From the NCBI GenBank assembly GCA_949987565.1, contig OX465110.1, forward strand, positions 20,169,773-20,233,772: a stretch of 64,000 nucleotides of DNA. The letters run 5' to 3'. The stretch comes from Luidia sarsii (Eukaryota; Echinodermata; Asteroidea; Paxillosida; Luidiidae). Numbering within the stretch: the stretch's first letter is position 1; each line of letters starts with the position of its first letter. The notes below the pieces were generated by a model. It did not search any database and was not told where the DNA came from. It worked only from the letters and a program-made list of their open reading frames with translations. Shown one piece after another: positions 12,504 to 24,079 of the stretch. Position numbers and translations under genes: made by a program.

Positions 12504-13311
12504 TTAATGACCATTGTCTTCATCGCTGCAATCCTCATCACCACCATCAACACCACCGTCACCAACATCATCTTCGATAGTGGCCTTGCACTCGGAGCAC
12601 GTGCTCTCCTCCGTGGCTCTACCGCACTCGCCGATGGCGTACACGTGGCCGCTGGGACACTTGAACCAGTGGCCCTGGGTCAGGCTCATAGCCTTGACCA
12701 CCATCACCCGCTCCTCCTCGGAGATGCGGAGGCCAGGGCACTTCTGCCTCAGCTTGTCCAGACACCTCCTCGTCTCTTTCAGGCTCGCTTCGTCCAGGCG
12801 CCGCCCGCATGCGAGGAGCGATTCAACTCTCTCCAAGTCGATATCGTCGCTGCCTGTCGGGAGACTGCCCTTGATCAGGGCACCGTCCAAACACAAAGAG
12901 AGGCGCTGGAGTTCGAGACTGCCTTCCTCCAACTCTTGAAAGGTGATGAGGTTGGGCCGGCGCTTCACCAGCCACTCTCTGATCGGAGAAGGCTGCAAAC
13001 TTGGCACCGTCCATCTCCTTCATGCGGAGGCCGGAGCACATCTGCTTCAGCCTGTCCAGACGCCTCCTCACAGGCGGGCGGCGCCTAGACGAAGCGAGCC
13101 GGCGGGAGGCGAGGAGGCGCCTGGACTGGCTGACATAGATGTGCCCCGACTCTCTCCAAGTCGATAACATCGCTCCCTCTGGGGAGACTTCCCTTGATGA
13201 GGGCAAAGTTCAAGCACAGGGTGAGGCGCTGGAGTTCGAGGCTGCCTTCCTCCAACTCTTGGAAGGTGATGAGGTTGGGCCGATGCTTCACCAGCCACTT
13301 CCTCAGCTCGA
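12504..13311 (-). pseudogene. Helicase A: out-of-frame C-terminal module and RZ finger
   Basis: Continuation of copy A beyond its frameshift. It holds two tandem copies of a helical module (RPNLITFQELEEGSLELQ at about 13285-13230 and again about 12965-12910). The second is followed in frame by an RZ-type zinc finger, GHWFKCPSGHVYAIGECG then CSECKA (about 12690-12575), the C/H/C/C pattern of ZNFX1 and RNF213. The last 167 codons (13007-12504) are uninterrupted, but the junction between modules and the upstream deletion put them out of frame with the helicase. Module 1 has a further frame change near 13140. After the finger the usual IGG is replaced by an Asp/Gly-rich tail. An unrecognised intron or separate transcript could rescue it; the simplest reading is a decaying 3' end. 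Confidence 0.65.
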
Positions 13312-16300
13312 TCAGTTCGCCTCCGACTTGGTGTCAGGGAGGGTTTCGTTGATGCTGCTCCCGTTTCGGCGATTGCGTCGAATCGGGGTCTGGCAGCGTG
13401 GACACTCCCTCAGCCGGACGGAGTTGCTGGACTGCGGGTCTGTACTCATCAGATGTTCAAGGGCGCTGACCTTGACGAGGTGGCCGCAGTCTTCCAGCTC
13501 AACGAAGCGGGCGTCCGGCTCGTCCTCCTTGACGAAGAAGGTCCCGGTGACCTTCGTTTGATGGCAGAGGCGGCACTTGTTCGGGCACGGCTCGCCGCAG
13601 AGCCCGTTGCAGGGATGCCCGCACGGGAGCTTCTTAAGGCAGAGGTGGTCGCACTTCTGGTGTAGCTGGTTGGTCGGGTGGCACAGCTTGGTACAGCTGT
13701 GACCGCAGTCCAGACGGAAACCGCAGGGAAGGTTGCAGCCACCCTCCGGCACGCTGTGGAAATCAGTGCCCGTCCGGATGTGGGTGAACGTCTCCGGGTG
13801 GTTTTGGCAGACAAGACTCAGGTGCTGCCCCAGCACCCCTCTGCCGCGCATCTCATTGACGATTCGTCCCCATTCCTCGTCTGCTTGCGCCAGAGCTTGG
13901 AAGTTGCCGATGCAGTAGAAGCCGTGCCGGGCCCTGGACATGGCCACGCCCACGCGATTGGACACATTCAGGAAATACAACTCGTTGCTGCGGACTAAGG
14001 ACAGCAGGATGATGTCGTTCTCCTCGCCTTTGAAGTTGTCTACAACGCAGACCCGGACGCCTTCGAAGACGGGCATCAGCTGCTTGAAGTGGCGCAGCTG
14101 TCCATGGTAGGTGGTGAGGATGGTGATCTTGGAGGGTGGGTACTGCCCTTGCTGGATCAGGTACTTGCACAGGCCCACCAAGACCTCGGCCTCGTGTAGA
14201 TTGGACTTGCTCATGGTGTCCGTCACCTCCTCCTCCTTGATGCTGTGGTCCAGGAAGAAGAGGTCTTTGAAGACCCCGCTCACTTTGGGATAGGACATGA
14301 CACTCTCGTGGTCCTGCAGCTTTGGGTAGAAGTGGTGCTTCATGATTGCCGAGATCTCTGGACGCATGCGGTGCTGGTGGCTGAGAGTCGAGTACGGCAC
14401 ACCGTTGTTGATCATCCGCTCAAAGAGCGACATGTCCAGTTTGAAGTCCCTGGCCAGGCGGTACACCGTAGGGTTAGGCCGGAGCTGCTGGTGGTCTCCA
14501 ATGAGGATCAGTTGCTGGCACTCGGGGTTCAGTGCGGTCACGATGTGCGCCCCCGGGACCTCCGCTGCCTCTTCGACCACCACAATGCGAGGACCCACCC
14601 GCTGCAGTACGCCGTGGTGCTTGGCGGCGCCAGTTGTAGTCATGCCGATTACGTCAGCTCCCTGGAGAATGACCACATCTTGCTCCGCGCGGACTTCCTT
14701 GAGCTCCTCGCAGAGGTGTTCGTATCTCTCCTGCTCTTCCCTCATCTTATCCTCTTCCTGGCTGCAGTACCGGTGGACCCAGAGATTGTACAGTTGCCAT
14801 CGGGTTTCCAGGCTCTTCACATCCCAGACGTTCTGGATACCTTGCGCCTCTTCCTCCGACATGCACTCGGCCTTCCACTTCTTTTTCTTCTTTCGTTGAT
14901 GTCCTTGAGTCTGCCAGCCACCGGAGGCGGGGTCCTCTGCTCCATTTAGTTGGCTTTCGTAGGGATTCTGATCAAATGAATAGTCATCCCAATCTTCAAG
15001 ACTACCCTCCCTTTCAATGTCAGCCTCTTCCTCAACTTCAATTTGTTCTTCTCCCATTCCACCTCCTCCTACTTCTTCTCCTCTTTCCTCCTCTCCAACT
15101 TCTTCTTGCTGTTCCTCATCGCCTCCTTGTCGCTCACCTTCCAACCATTGATCCAACCAGAAGGTCCAAGTGAGTCCAAGCCACTCCGGAATGTAAGAAG
15201 CAATCGGCTGGGCTTCATCAAGAAAAGGTGCGATGAGAGTTGAGTACTGCTCCTCAGACATGAACGGCTTCAGGTACTCCTCACCGATGATACATTCCGT
15301 ATGTTCAGAAATATTACACCGATGCATCTCCATGCCATTCTCCAGCAACTTTATATTGGTCCGGATTTCATAATAGCGTGTTCTTAGGGGCTTCGTCTTT
15401 TCCCACGAGGCTGACTCTCCCTTGTTCCACCTTAGGGAGCTGAGGTTCATCTCCTGCAGGACCTCACTATTGCTCCTGCCACCCACACGGACAACCTTAC
15501 GAGTGAAACCTAAGATGCCCTCAAGGAACTGGTCCAGGGCATGGTTGGTGTAGCAGACCACCAGAATGGGCGACCCCTGGCCACCCCAGGCGGCCTTGTT
15601 GCCCAGGAGTGCCTGAACTATCTTCAGGCCGACGTAGGTTTTACCGGTACCCGGGGGACCCTGTATGATGGCCAGCTCTTGTGTCAGGGCGGCCTGCAGA
15701 GCTTTCAGCTGGGACTCATCGCACTTCAACTCTTCTGCCTGGGACCAACTGGCTGGGTTTAAAATGTCTACTGGTATGACCGGGCTGTGTGGGGCTGCAT
15801 GAAGATCATCGTCATCGTCTTCATCAAGTAAAGGCAGGTCTTGCAGATCATACACAGCGCTTGTCTTCTGCTGGAGGTATGCCGGGGGAAGAATCTCACT
15901 TGATACCTCGATGATGTAGCGCTGCAGGGGCAATGTGTCCTCACTCACCTTCTGCAACGCTCGCAAGATGGGGCGGTAGGCCTCAAAAAAGGCAGAAGAT
16001 TCAGCCATGATGAAAGTGGAGTCAGTGGAGGAGAGGCCTGCGACTTGGCCCAGGCTCTGGAAGCGAAGCTCGACAAAACCGTCGGCAAGATTTTCGGGAC
16101 TCCGGTTGGCCACCGTTGCAAAGAGGACTGAATGAAAGTCGTCATTGGTCAGACAGACCAGCGAGCCAAAGGTCAAACACTTGCTGGACTCCCATCTGAC
16201 CTTCTGCCCTCTGGTGTCAAAGCTGACGGAATGCCTGATTCCATCGTGCGAGCAGATGAAGTCCAGCACCTTAACGTCATGATAGATGCTGATATTTCTC

Positions 16301-17749
16301 GGCTTCTGCCCGGCACCTGCATTTGTCAGCGTCTGGCGGTAGTCGGTAATGCCCAGCTTCAGCGGCTCGAGGAAATGCTGCCTCAGGAGACGGAACTGAA
16401 CATCCAGGTAGTGATGGAGGTCCTCGTACCTCCCGCCGACCACATTCGCTCTCAGATAGGCCTTGACGGTTGTCGTGAGTTCGGCCACATCGGGGACGAT
16501 GGGCAGGGCCCTGAAGTCGTCAGGTGGGGGGCCGGCTTCCTGAGTAGTCCTCGGGTGCTGAGTCTTCGTTGCTTCCTGTTGCTGGGTCTGGCGGCAGTAC
16601 AGGAGGAGCTGGGTCAGCAGGGTCTTGTCTGCCTCACTGACAGGGTGTCCGTCGTTCTCCAGCTTCGGGGCGACGGCTTCTATTATCACCAGGACCACCT
16701 GGACATCCGTCACGCTCCGATCGACCCGCAGCAAAAGGGTGTCCATCAACGTCAGGGCGGCGCTGATCTGTTCGGGGGCCTGCCGCAGGTAGCTGCCGTC
16801 AGTCTCCGTCAGCAGGCCGCTGATGTGCTGCACGAGGTTTCGGCTGAGGAAGGCGGTGTCGACGACCATGGACAGGACCCGCGTCAGGGACTGGGGGCTG
16901 TCCCGGCACTGGCAAATCTTGGCCAGGACACGGACGAGGATTGCCATCAGGTTGCGGAGCAAGCCGGGCTCGCTCAGAAGTGTCTCCAACCCGTTCCCGT
17001 AGGAGCTCAGCTCCTGGACAACGGTGGAGGGATCGCGGTCCGGGTTGAGCATTGACTCTAGGGCCATGTAGCCTGGTGGTTTTCCACGTGGCTTGGCGAC
17101 TGCTACATTGTCCCGACGGGCTCCCTGGTCTCCGTGATGGTGTCCTGAATCCCTAAAATAAGGAAAGGGAAGAAAACAAGGAACCCTTCAAATTGAGAAA
17201 GAGAGCTAGAATCGAAACGTTGCGGAATGCAGTTGGTAAGATTGATGTGCTTTACTTAAAAATAAAATGTCATATAAAATAAAGGAAACCGACTGATTAA
17301 TTAAACAATCGATGTTTAGACAGATGTGCGTGCATGGGTGTGTTGCGCTGGAGAAATGTTTCCCCGAATCTAGAGGGACTTTCTTACCTTTGGCGTTGGC
17401 GTTGAGGTTGTCCCTGCCGGTCATCGTCGTTATTGTTGTGGTTGTCAGGCTGTCTCCTGGCGTCATTCAGGCCGCCCCAGTCGCGTCCGTAACTGCCCTG
17501 ATTCCTTGGCTCCTGACCTCTTGGGTCCTGACCTCTCGGGTCCTGACCTCTTGGGTCCTGACCTCTTGGGTCCTGACCTCTTGGGTCCTGACCTCTTGGG
17601 TCCTGACCTCTGCAGCCCTGACCCGTTGGCTCCTGACCTTTCGGGTCCTGACCTCCTGGGCCCTGACCTCGGGCGCCGGGGCCATCTGCTCGACCGCCGT
17701 CGGCCTCTGCAGCACGACGTCGTCGCACACGGAACGGATTGTCGTCCAT
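13312..17749 (-). CDS. ZNFX1-like SF1 RNA helicase, copy A
   Basis: ZNFX1-family proteins bind RNA and act in antiviral sensing and small-RNA granules (family knowledge). Exons: 17749-17388 (start MDDNPFRV; RG/GQDPR repeats) and 17152-13312, joined AG|G in phase; about 1400 residues. Order: conserved N-terminal helical region, FGSLVCLTNDDF box, Walker A GPPGTGKT (~residue 619), motif Ia CYTNHALDQFL, an acidic Glu/Gly insert, motif II VVVEEAAEV (~978), GDHQQLRP, QHRMRPEI, motif V (~1160), MSRARHGFYCIGN, then NFX1-type Cys/His fingers (13790-13560) and a CPRCQTPI knuckle. Odd points: motif V has Lys (AAA, codon 14031-14029) where copy B and the family have Gln; a 40-nt deletion relative to copy B near 13325 causes a stop at 13312. 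The 5' acceptor before 17749 implies an upstream non-coding exon. Shorter than human ZNFX1 (about 1918). Confidence 0.88.
17512..17660. repeat. 15-bp coding repeat in helicase A exon 1
   Basis: Near-perfect GGTCCTGACCTCTTG units (plus strand) encode GQDPR on the minus strand; six identical copies and several variants. Copy B has only a few degenerate GQGPR-like units at the same place, so the number changed after duplication. Confidence 0.85.
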
Positions 17750-17819
17750 GAAGGAAATGACCTGTTTCAGCAAAGTAAAAGCAAAATTACAAATGTCCTG
17801 TCAGATTTCTCAAGAACAA

Positions 17820-18620
17820 GCTGTGGTCCCTGGAGAAAATTAAGGCATTTCATAATGGTTGAATACCCCCCCCCCCACACACACACACACACACACACCG
17901 GCAATTCGCAAAGACTAGTTGACAATTTGGGAAGGCCGCCAGCTTAAAAAGCTGCATCTATTCACTCTGCGTGATCTGATTTCGACATTATATACTTTTA
18001 ATACGTACATTATACAGCAAAGTCCATGGTGCAGCTATCGTTCACAACCTATTGTATAGTATGTGTTTATTTTTGATGAGGGCCTATGTGCATATCAAAG
18101 TACAAGAAAAACATGTAATAGTGTAACATTATAATCATCGACATGACACGGGGATTATGAATTTGACCCATGCAGGAGCAAATAGACAACATTTGCTTTT
18201 GACAATTTTTCACTGCGAAAGAATATTTCTAAGTGCAAGGAATGTTTGACTCTTAAACTTATGCCCGGTAGTTGGAAAAACAAATTCCCTTACTGACATA
18301 TTTATCGTCAGGGATCACGGCCCCATTGTCATTCAGATGCAAACAATTACCCGTTGTAAACATGACTAAAACAGTTCTGAAATCACACAAAGTGGATCCA
18401 GCTTTTTATATTTTTCGAATAACAAAATAAATGAATACAAAAAGGAACTTTAGTTTCCCTTTAAGTTAAGAAAATATAGAAAAAACTGACGGGGATTGTC
18501 TGAACAATTTTGAAAAAATGTCAAAGAAAATTCTGATCATCTGAGCTATCCAGCCCTTAAATGGTGGCCTTCTCAAAATAGTCAACTAGTTTTTGCCGGG
18601 TGAGGTCATTCTTTTTAGCA
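17820..18620 (-). mobile_element. Degraded tRNA-SINE remnants and (CA)n
   Basis: 17868-17898 is a C-run followed by (CA)n. GCAAAGACTAGTTGACAATT near 17909 and, at 18300-18610, CAGATGCAAACAATT, ATCACACAAAGTGGAT and a reversed A-box head (GAGCTATCCAGCCCTTAAAT) match the SINE at 46160-46740. So one or two old copies lie here, the second with its tRNA head at the right (minus orientation). Bases 17947-18300 between them show nothing recognisable. Confidence 0.6.
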
Positions 18621-18679
18621 AACAGTTTGTGACATGTTCACATTTAAAAAAAGGTTGGCCCTTCCCTGATTTGAAGATA

Positions 18680-18855
18680 GCATTGTTTGCCCAGTGCTTT
18701 GCCTGACTGCATGCTTGAAAAAGAAAGAAACGTGAATCCCATTTTGTACTAGTGCAAATCATAATGTATATAAATTATCTTCATAGATATAACATGATGT
18801 TTGCGTCAAGGAGAATGTAATTCAATGAGGTTTTGCTCGACGTGATGAACACTGA
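18680..18855. mobile_element. Half of the foldback MITE seen at 4.6 and 43.7 kb
   Basis: TTGCCCAGTGCTTTGCCTGA at the left and GGAGAATGTAATTCAATGAG followed by GTTTTGCTCGACGTGATGAA at the right match the element at 43712-43880, but the arms no longer pair well. Confidence 0.55.
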
Positions 18856-19370
18856 AATTATATTGTTATTGCATGGCAGCTGTGCGTTCAATCAAGAAGG
18901 AATAATACTCCCCTTTATGTTTCCCTTCATAATAAGGATCACATAGCCTACAACACTGTGCTTGTCGCGTGACACTTAGGTCCTGGATCAAAGTGACACG
19001 ACCCGCTGCAGATGTGGGATATGTAACCTCTAATAGTTATAATAATGAATCAGAATTACCACTCTGATTTGTAGATTTTTGAGAAGTGTTCATCGATTAG
19101 GGACAAATGGTGAAATAGGCTAAATTATTATTGATATTTTGATGCACAAGAAAACAACACTGAATTACTATTAGGCTGGATAAAATGCCACCAGGATTTG
19201 GATCCCTTAAAACTGAGGAATCAGAACCTCTCTCCCTGGTGAAAGGATCGAGGACGTCAGTCCGGCATCTCACATGTAAGTCAGTAAGTTGTTTCAATCA
19301 ATTATATTAAAGACTATTTTCCCCGCGATAAATGTCTCTCAATCGGTTTATCAATCTAATAGGTTGTCTA
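18856..19370. other. No feature recognised
   Basis: AT-rich DNA upstream of helicase copy A with no coding similarity, RNA gene or clear repeat. Confidence 0.4.
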
Positions 19371-19378
19371 CTTTACTG

Positions 19379-19833
19379 CATGAATGTCAGTGTGTTTGCC
19401 TGTCTGTCTGCCGTAAGGGCTGTCCGTCCACAGAGCTGTATGTATGTTTGCATGTCTGTCGGCCTGGCAGTTTATCTATCTGATTGTCTGGCATTTGCTG
19501 CGTACATCAGTCTGGCGGTGTCTGTCTGTTTGTCGGTCTGTCGGTTTGCTTGCCGCTGTTTCTGCCTGAAGGGCCGTCTGTCTGTCTGTCCACGAAGCTT
19601 TATGTCTGTTTAGTGTTTGAATGTCTGTCGGCCAATATGGCTATCTGCATGTCTCTGCCTAGAGGGATGTCTGCCCGTCTAAGTATCTGATTGTTTGCGT
19701 GTCTATCCTGTCTGTCTGTTTGCTTGGAGGGCTGTCCGTCTATCTGCCCACAGAGCTGTATTTCTGCTTGCCTGTCAGTCCACAGCGTGGGCTGTCTGCC
19801 TGTCAGTCTGCAAGTCTGCCTGAGGCCGAGGGC

Positions 19834-19884
<51 letters not shown>

Positions 19885-19885
19885 G
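19379..19885. repeat. Degenerate to perfect (CTGT)n tract
   Basis: About 500 bp of interrupted CTGT/CTGC tetramers ending in a perfect run at about 19828-19882. The open Cys/Leu/Ser/Val-rich frames are by-products. Confidence 0.9.
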
Positions 19886-19977
19886 CCATTGATGTCCCGA
19901 TCACGAAACGAAACGGGTCACAGAGGGCCCATTGCAATATGGAAGAAACTTTATTATGCCTGATTATACGCTTTACC

Positions 19978-20890
19978 TGACTGGCGTTTCACGTTCGAAA
20001 GAGGGGCGAGCTGTTGTCAGTGTTGATGGTAGGTTTGAATCCACGGATATGCATGCACCAGCCACTCCTCAAACTAGTGACTAGTACAGTACTCAGTAGT
20101 ACTAGTAGTAGTAGTAGTAGGAGTAGTAGTAGTACTAGTAGTACTAGTAGTCCATGGTAGTACAAGTACTTAGTACTAGTATAGTAGTAGTACTAATACA
20201 TACCTAGCTGGCTGTTATACCATGGAGGAATACACAGCACGATTTGAGGCAGAAATTGCATTGGTAACACGGAAATACATTGCACTACACGCTCAAGCAG
20301 GATACCAGTTGTGTGTGGTTTGTGTAGTGCCACAAATTGTGCCGCCGTACAAAACAAACGGAGGGTGTTTCCCGAGACTAGGGAAATCCCCCATTACGAC
20401 ACCCGTTGGTTGGCCCGTGGAGTCGTTATTTTTCCCCACTAGGATGAATAAGGGCAGGGATTGAGGCCTAGCATGGCATCTTTCAGATAGAACTTCTACT
20501 CAGGGACAAGATTTGGGATCGAGATCGGCGGGGTAGGGCTAGTAGGATAGATATATTGTTGAATTTCCAGAGGTGTGTGACAGAATTACCGCCCCAACCA
20601 TACTAGCAAAAGCAGAACGTATTTTCAGCTGCGTCATTTATTGCTTTGAACTGGGAATATTTTTAGCAGGCGAGCGCTCTATTGCGTGCTCGGGGAATTC
20701 CAGTGGATGAGACACGGGAAAAGTATGGGGGTCGGAAAAAGGACACAGACACACTGCTTGGTTCAACTGCATTCTATTCTACATGCTTTGTTCTCAACAA
20801 CAGTCTACTCAATAACAGTGCACCTCGGGTATTAATTATCGAGCAACATGAAACTAAAAATAAATATAGACTAGGGCCTAATTATTTTCT
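19978..20890. repeat. Duplicated 5' block upstream of helicase copy A
   Basis: Shared with 33322-34090 of unit 2: CTGGCGTTTCACGTT, TTTTTCCCCACTAGGATG, CAGAATTACCGCCCCAACCA and GGAAAAGTATGGGGGTCGGA occur in the same order. It lies 2.3-3.1 kb (copy A) and 1.0-1.8 kb (copy B) upstream of the start codons, so it may hold the promoter or first non-coding exon. No conserved reading frame was found. It includes an AGT/ACTAGT microsatellite at 20090-20195. Confidence 0.65.
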
Positions 20891-21029
20891 ATAAAATCTT
20901 TGCTAGGATTAAGGGGAAGAAGAATTTTATTCTTAGAAGATTTTGAGTGTTATAATTATATCAATAAATAATATAGCTGGAAAAATGATTTGCCTAGTGA
21001 AAAATCAAAATCCTATTGTGTAGAAGCTT

Positions 21030-21290
21030 AAGGTGTACTCATTTTGAGCACACACTTATGGGATCGTCCTGTTCAAAAACATTATGGGATCAACCTGTGC
21101 ACAAACTGATGGGCTGATCAATATATACACCTCAAACCTGTCGGCCAATCATTTCTACACACATATCCATGGAGAAAGTATTGCGTTCACAATATGGGCA
21201 AGTTACTCTGTGTGCAAACCTAAGGGGTCTGCGTTTTGTGCTAAGGTCCCATGGGCACATTATTTGTGCGTAAAGCAGGCATAACAGAAC
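21030..21290. repeat. Decayed TGTGCACAAAC..ATGGG array, unit 1
   Basis: A few eroded motifs such as CCTGTGCACAAACTGATGGG. It sits where unit 2 has the well-kept array at 34210-34805, so it is the unexpanded or eroded counterpart. Confidence 0.6.
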
Positions 21291-21834
21291 AGAACGGAAC
21301 ATAATGGAATGGAACAGAACAACCATTACTGAGAACTGAGAATTTCCCGCAAGTCCTTGTTTAAAAACCCTTATCGAAATATATGACACGAAACAGAACA
21401 CTTCGATGGGGCTAGAAGATTATATCACTTTCATTTTAATTCAACCGCTTTTGTTTTGGTAACTATAGATATGACATTAACCTACTTATGATTATGCAAG
21501 CAAAAACCCAGTTTCCAAAAATCTTAACCCGTCACCACAGAATTGACATGAAGCTATTGGCTTAAAACGTGCAGACAAAGCTATACGGATAATCTGTGTA
21601 TTGTATTCAACAGAACGCCCCGAGACATTACATTACATTTGAGATTCTAATGTCTTCAGAGAGAAAAACTGCCAGAATCCTGAATGACAATTAAGGAATC
21701 ATTCAAATTTCATGCATTTTTGTCAACGTTTCTGAACAGAACAGACAACCGTTTTGGAAAACGATACAGCCGGAATGCTTTCTTTTTTAAATGTGGGTCT
21801 CATTATGAACAGTTCAAAATGATACCATGCAGTT
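21291..21834. other. Between duplication units, no gene seen
   Basis: AT-rich sequence that I could not match to the end of unit 2. It probably contains the junction between duplicated units. Confidence 0.35.
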
Positions 21835-22309
21835 TTTTCTTTAAATCCCATAGCTGTTATGTATAGAAGCAAGCAAAAAGCAATAATTATACACAATGCA
21901 CAGGCTTCATTATCAATCACTTGGATAGAGCTTTAAAAGCCTTAGTCTAACTTACGCGTTTTCATCTTTAAAAATAGTTCTTACTTTTTACTTCGAGTAA
22001 ATTTAAGCAAAGGGTGTGCCATCACCACCCATAGATACATATATTTATCAATCAATATTGATGACATTGCATCTACCTATAATAATTTATTTACTGATCA
22101 CCTTGGGAAAATAGCTTAGCACCTCTGACTGTTAGACCAATCTTCTCAGGGTTTCCTTGGATGCACGTGCGTTTTTGGGTAGGAATGGAGGCTCTAGGTT
22201 CGAATCCCGTTGATGTCAATTTTGTTTTTCAATTAATTTTAAGAGAACCAGATGCGGAAAAGCATTATGTTCTGTTTGCCAACAGACATAAATCTCTAGT
22301 TCATCATTC

Positions 22310-22715
22310 CTCCTGTACACGCATCCATGGAGCGCCCGTTTGTACGTTTCTATGGACCCCGTTTGTGCACGAGTCTATGGGAAACCCATTTGAGCACGTT
22401 TCTATGGGCCCCGTTTGTTCTCATTTCTATGGGGTACCAATTTGTACACGTTTCTATGGGCCCCGTTTCTACACATTTCTATGGGCCCCGTTTGTTCTCA
22501 TTTCTATGGGTTACCAGTTTGTACACGTTTCTATAGGGCGCATATTTGTACACGGTTCTATGGGGCCACGTTTGTACATGTTTCTATGTGGCCCAGTTTG
22601 TTCACGTTTCTATGGGCCCCAGTTTGAACACATTCTGTAGGGCGACCGTTTGTACACATTTCTAAGGGCCCCGTTTGTACGTTTCTACCGGCCGCCCGTT
22701 TGTACGTTTCCGACC
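22310..22715. repeat. TTTGTACACGTTTCTATGG array, unit 2, block 1
   Basis: About 15 copies of GTTTGTACACGTTTCTATGG separated by GGGC/GCCC spacers, more varied than the unit 1 array. Preceded by sequence shared with unit 1. Confidence 0.9.
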
Positions 22716-23664
22716 ACATTCCTGTGAAGTCCCAAGAGAATCTGTTGTATGTTTTTCATCTTCATAATTACACATGTAAATGTTATATAAACGGTGTATG
22801 TAATACATCACATAAGATACCTTATTATGCAATCAACAAACTTGATTATTGTTATTAATTGATTGATAGCCAAATCCAAATACTTAATATTTTGTTCACG
22901 GCAAAACAACTACAATATAAAACCTTCGGTGTTCATAAATGGGTCTATGTTAGGCCAAGAGGAAAAAAACAAATAATGAAGATATGAACGCACTGAAATC
23001 ATTATCTCAAAATGTTCTTTTGACGTTATGTGATTAACATGTTTTACCCTGTGTCACAAGACGAGTTATTAAAATTACTTTTTGTTGTTAAATGCAAAGT
23101 AGATAGTTTTGTTAAACTTAATCTGGAGAGAGTGGAGACTCCAGTCGGGTGAATGGGACGGTACCTTGCCCATTGTGTGGGTTCCCCATTCACTATATTG
23201 TAATAGGGTTTGGAGGCAGAGTGGCAACGTTGGGTAGAGTGGCAGTGAATAGCGGGCTTTCCGCGTGAGTTGCAGCACAATGTGTTGAAGAATGTCAAAC
23301 CTTCTTGTCTGAATCATTGCATTCTGATTTCAGGCAAGGCAACATCTTCACAATAAACTGTAGCTATGCATGAAGGCAAACAGATTATTAATAAAAACAG
23401 GTTTTACAAAACAAAGATTTAATGCAGAGATTTGTATAGGTTGTATAGGTAAATCTATGAAAAGATACAATAGTGCCTTCTACTTTTAGTTCTGCTTTCG
23501 TCTTGTGTTGAGTAAATACATTCCTACAAATTGTTTAAAAAAAGTCCTATACATGGACTCATGTCATCAATGGCTGTAATGTGACAGGTACGTCCTGTCA
23601 ACCTGCTCAACTTGGTAACTCTAATCTGGTAAATCAACACAGTACCTGCCAGCAATTTACTTTG
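22716..23664. other. Duplicated AT-rich flank, no gene
   Basis: Corresponds to parts of 11520-12130 (for example TTCAGGCAAGGCAACAT near 23331). Nothing coding is recognised. Confidence 0.45.
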
Positions 23665-24055
23665 ACAGTTTGTGCAAATTTCTATGGGCCCCGTTTGTTC
23701 ACATTTCTTGGGGGGCCCCAGTTTGTACACGTTTCTATAGGTCGCCAATTTGTACACGTTTCTATAGGTCGCCAATTTGAACACGGTTCTATGACGGGGC
23801 CCCGTTTGTACACGTTTCTTGGGGGGCCCCAGTTTGTACACGTTTCTATAGGTCGCCAATTTGTACACGTTTCTATAGGTCGCCGATTTGTACACGGGTC
23901 TGTGGGGCCTCGTTTGAACACGTTTTTATGGGGCCCTGTTTTTGTGGGGCGCCCGATCGCGATTGTACACATTTCTGTGGGGCACCGTTTGTACGTTTCT
24001 ACCCGGTGCCCGTTTGTACACGTTTCTATGGGCCCTGTTGGTACATACATGTATT
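23665..24055. repeat. TTTGTACACGTTTCTATAGG array, unit 2, block 2
   Basis: Second array about 950 bp after block 1. It contains an internally duplicated segment: GGGGGGCCCCAGTTTGTACA occurs at about 23710 and 23820 with the same following units. Unit 1 has one array only. Confidence 0.9.
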
Positions 24056-24079
24056 ATAAACCTGTCCCTATGTACACGT

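Larger units (their letters stand above)
9280..21300. repeat. Tandem segmental duplication, unit 1
   Basis: Landmarks of this interval recur in the same order about 12.5-13.4 kb downstream. AATGCACAGGCTTCATTATC occurs near 9339 and 21894; the TTTGT(A/G)CAC..CTATGG minisatellite at 10.6-11.5 kb matches 22.3-24.0 kb; helicase copy A matches copy B; the block at 19.98-20.89 kb matches 33.32-34.09 kb; the decayed array at 21.03-21.29 kb matches 34.2-34.8 kb. Exact edges cannot be set by eye. Confidence 0.85.

Noticed and set aside
14245..17055. Plus-strand ORFs up to 307 codons across the helicase exons
   Set aside because: Antisense shadows of GC-rich coding sequence. The minus strand has all the helicase motifs.
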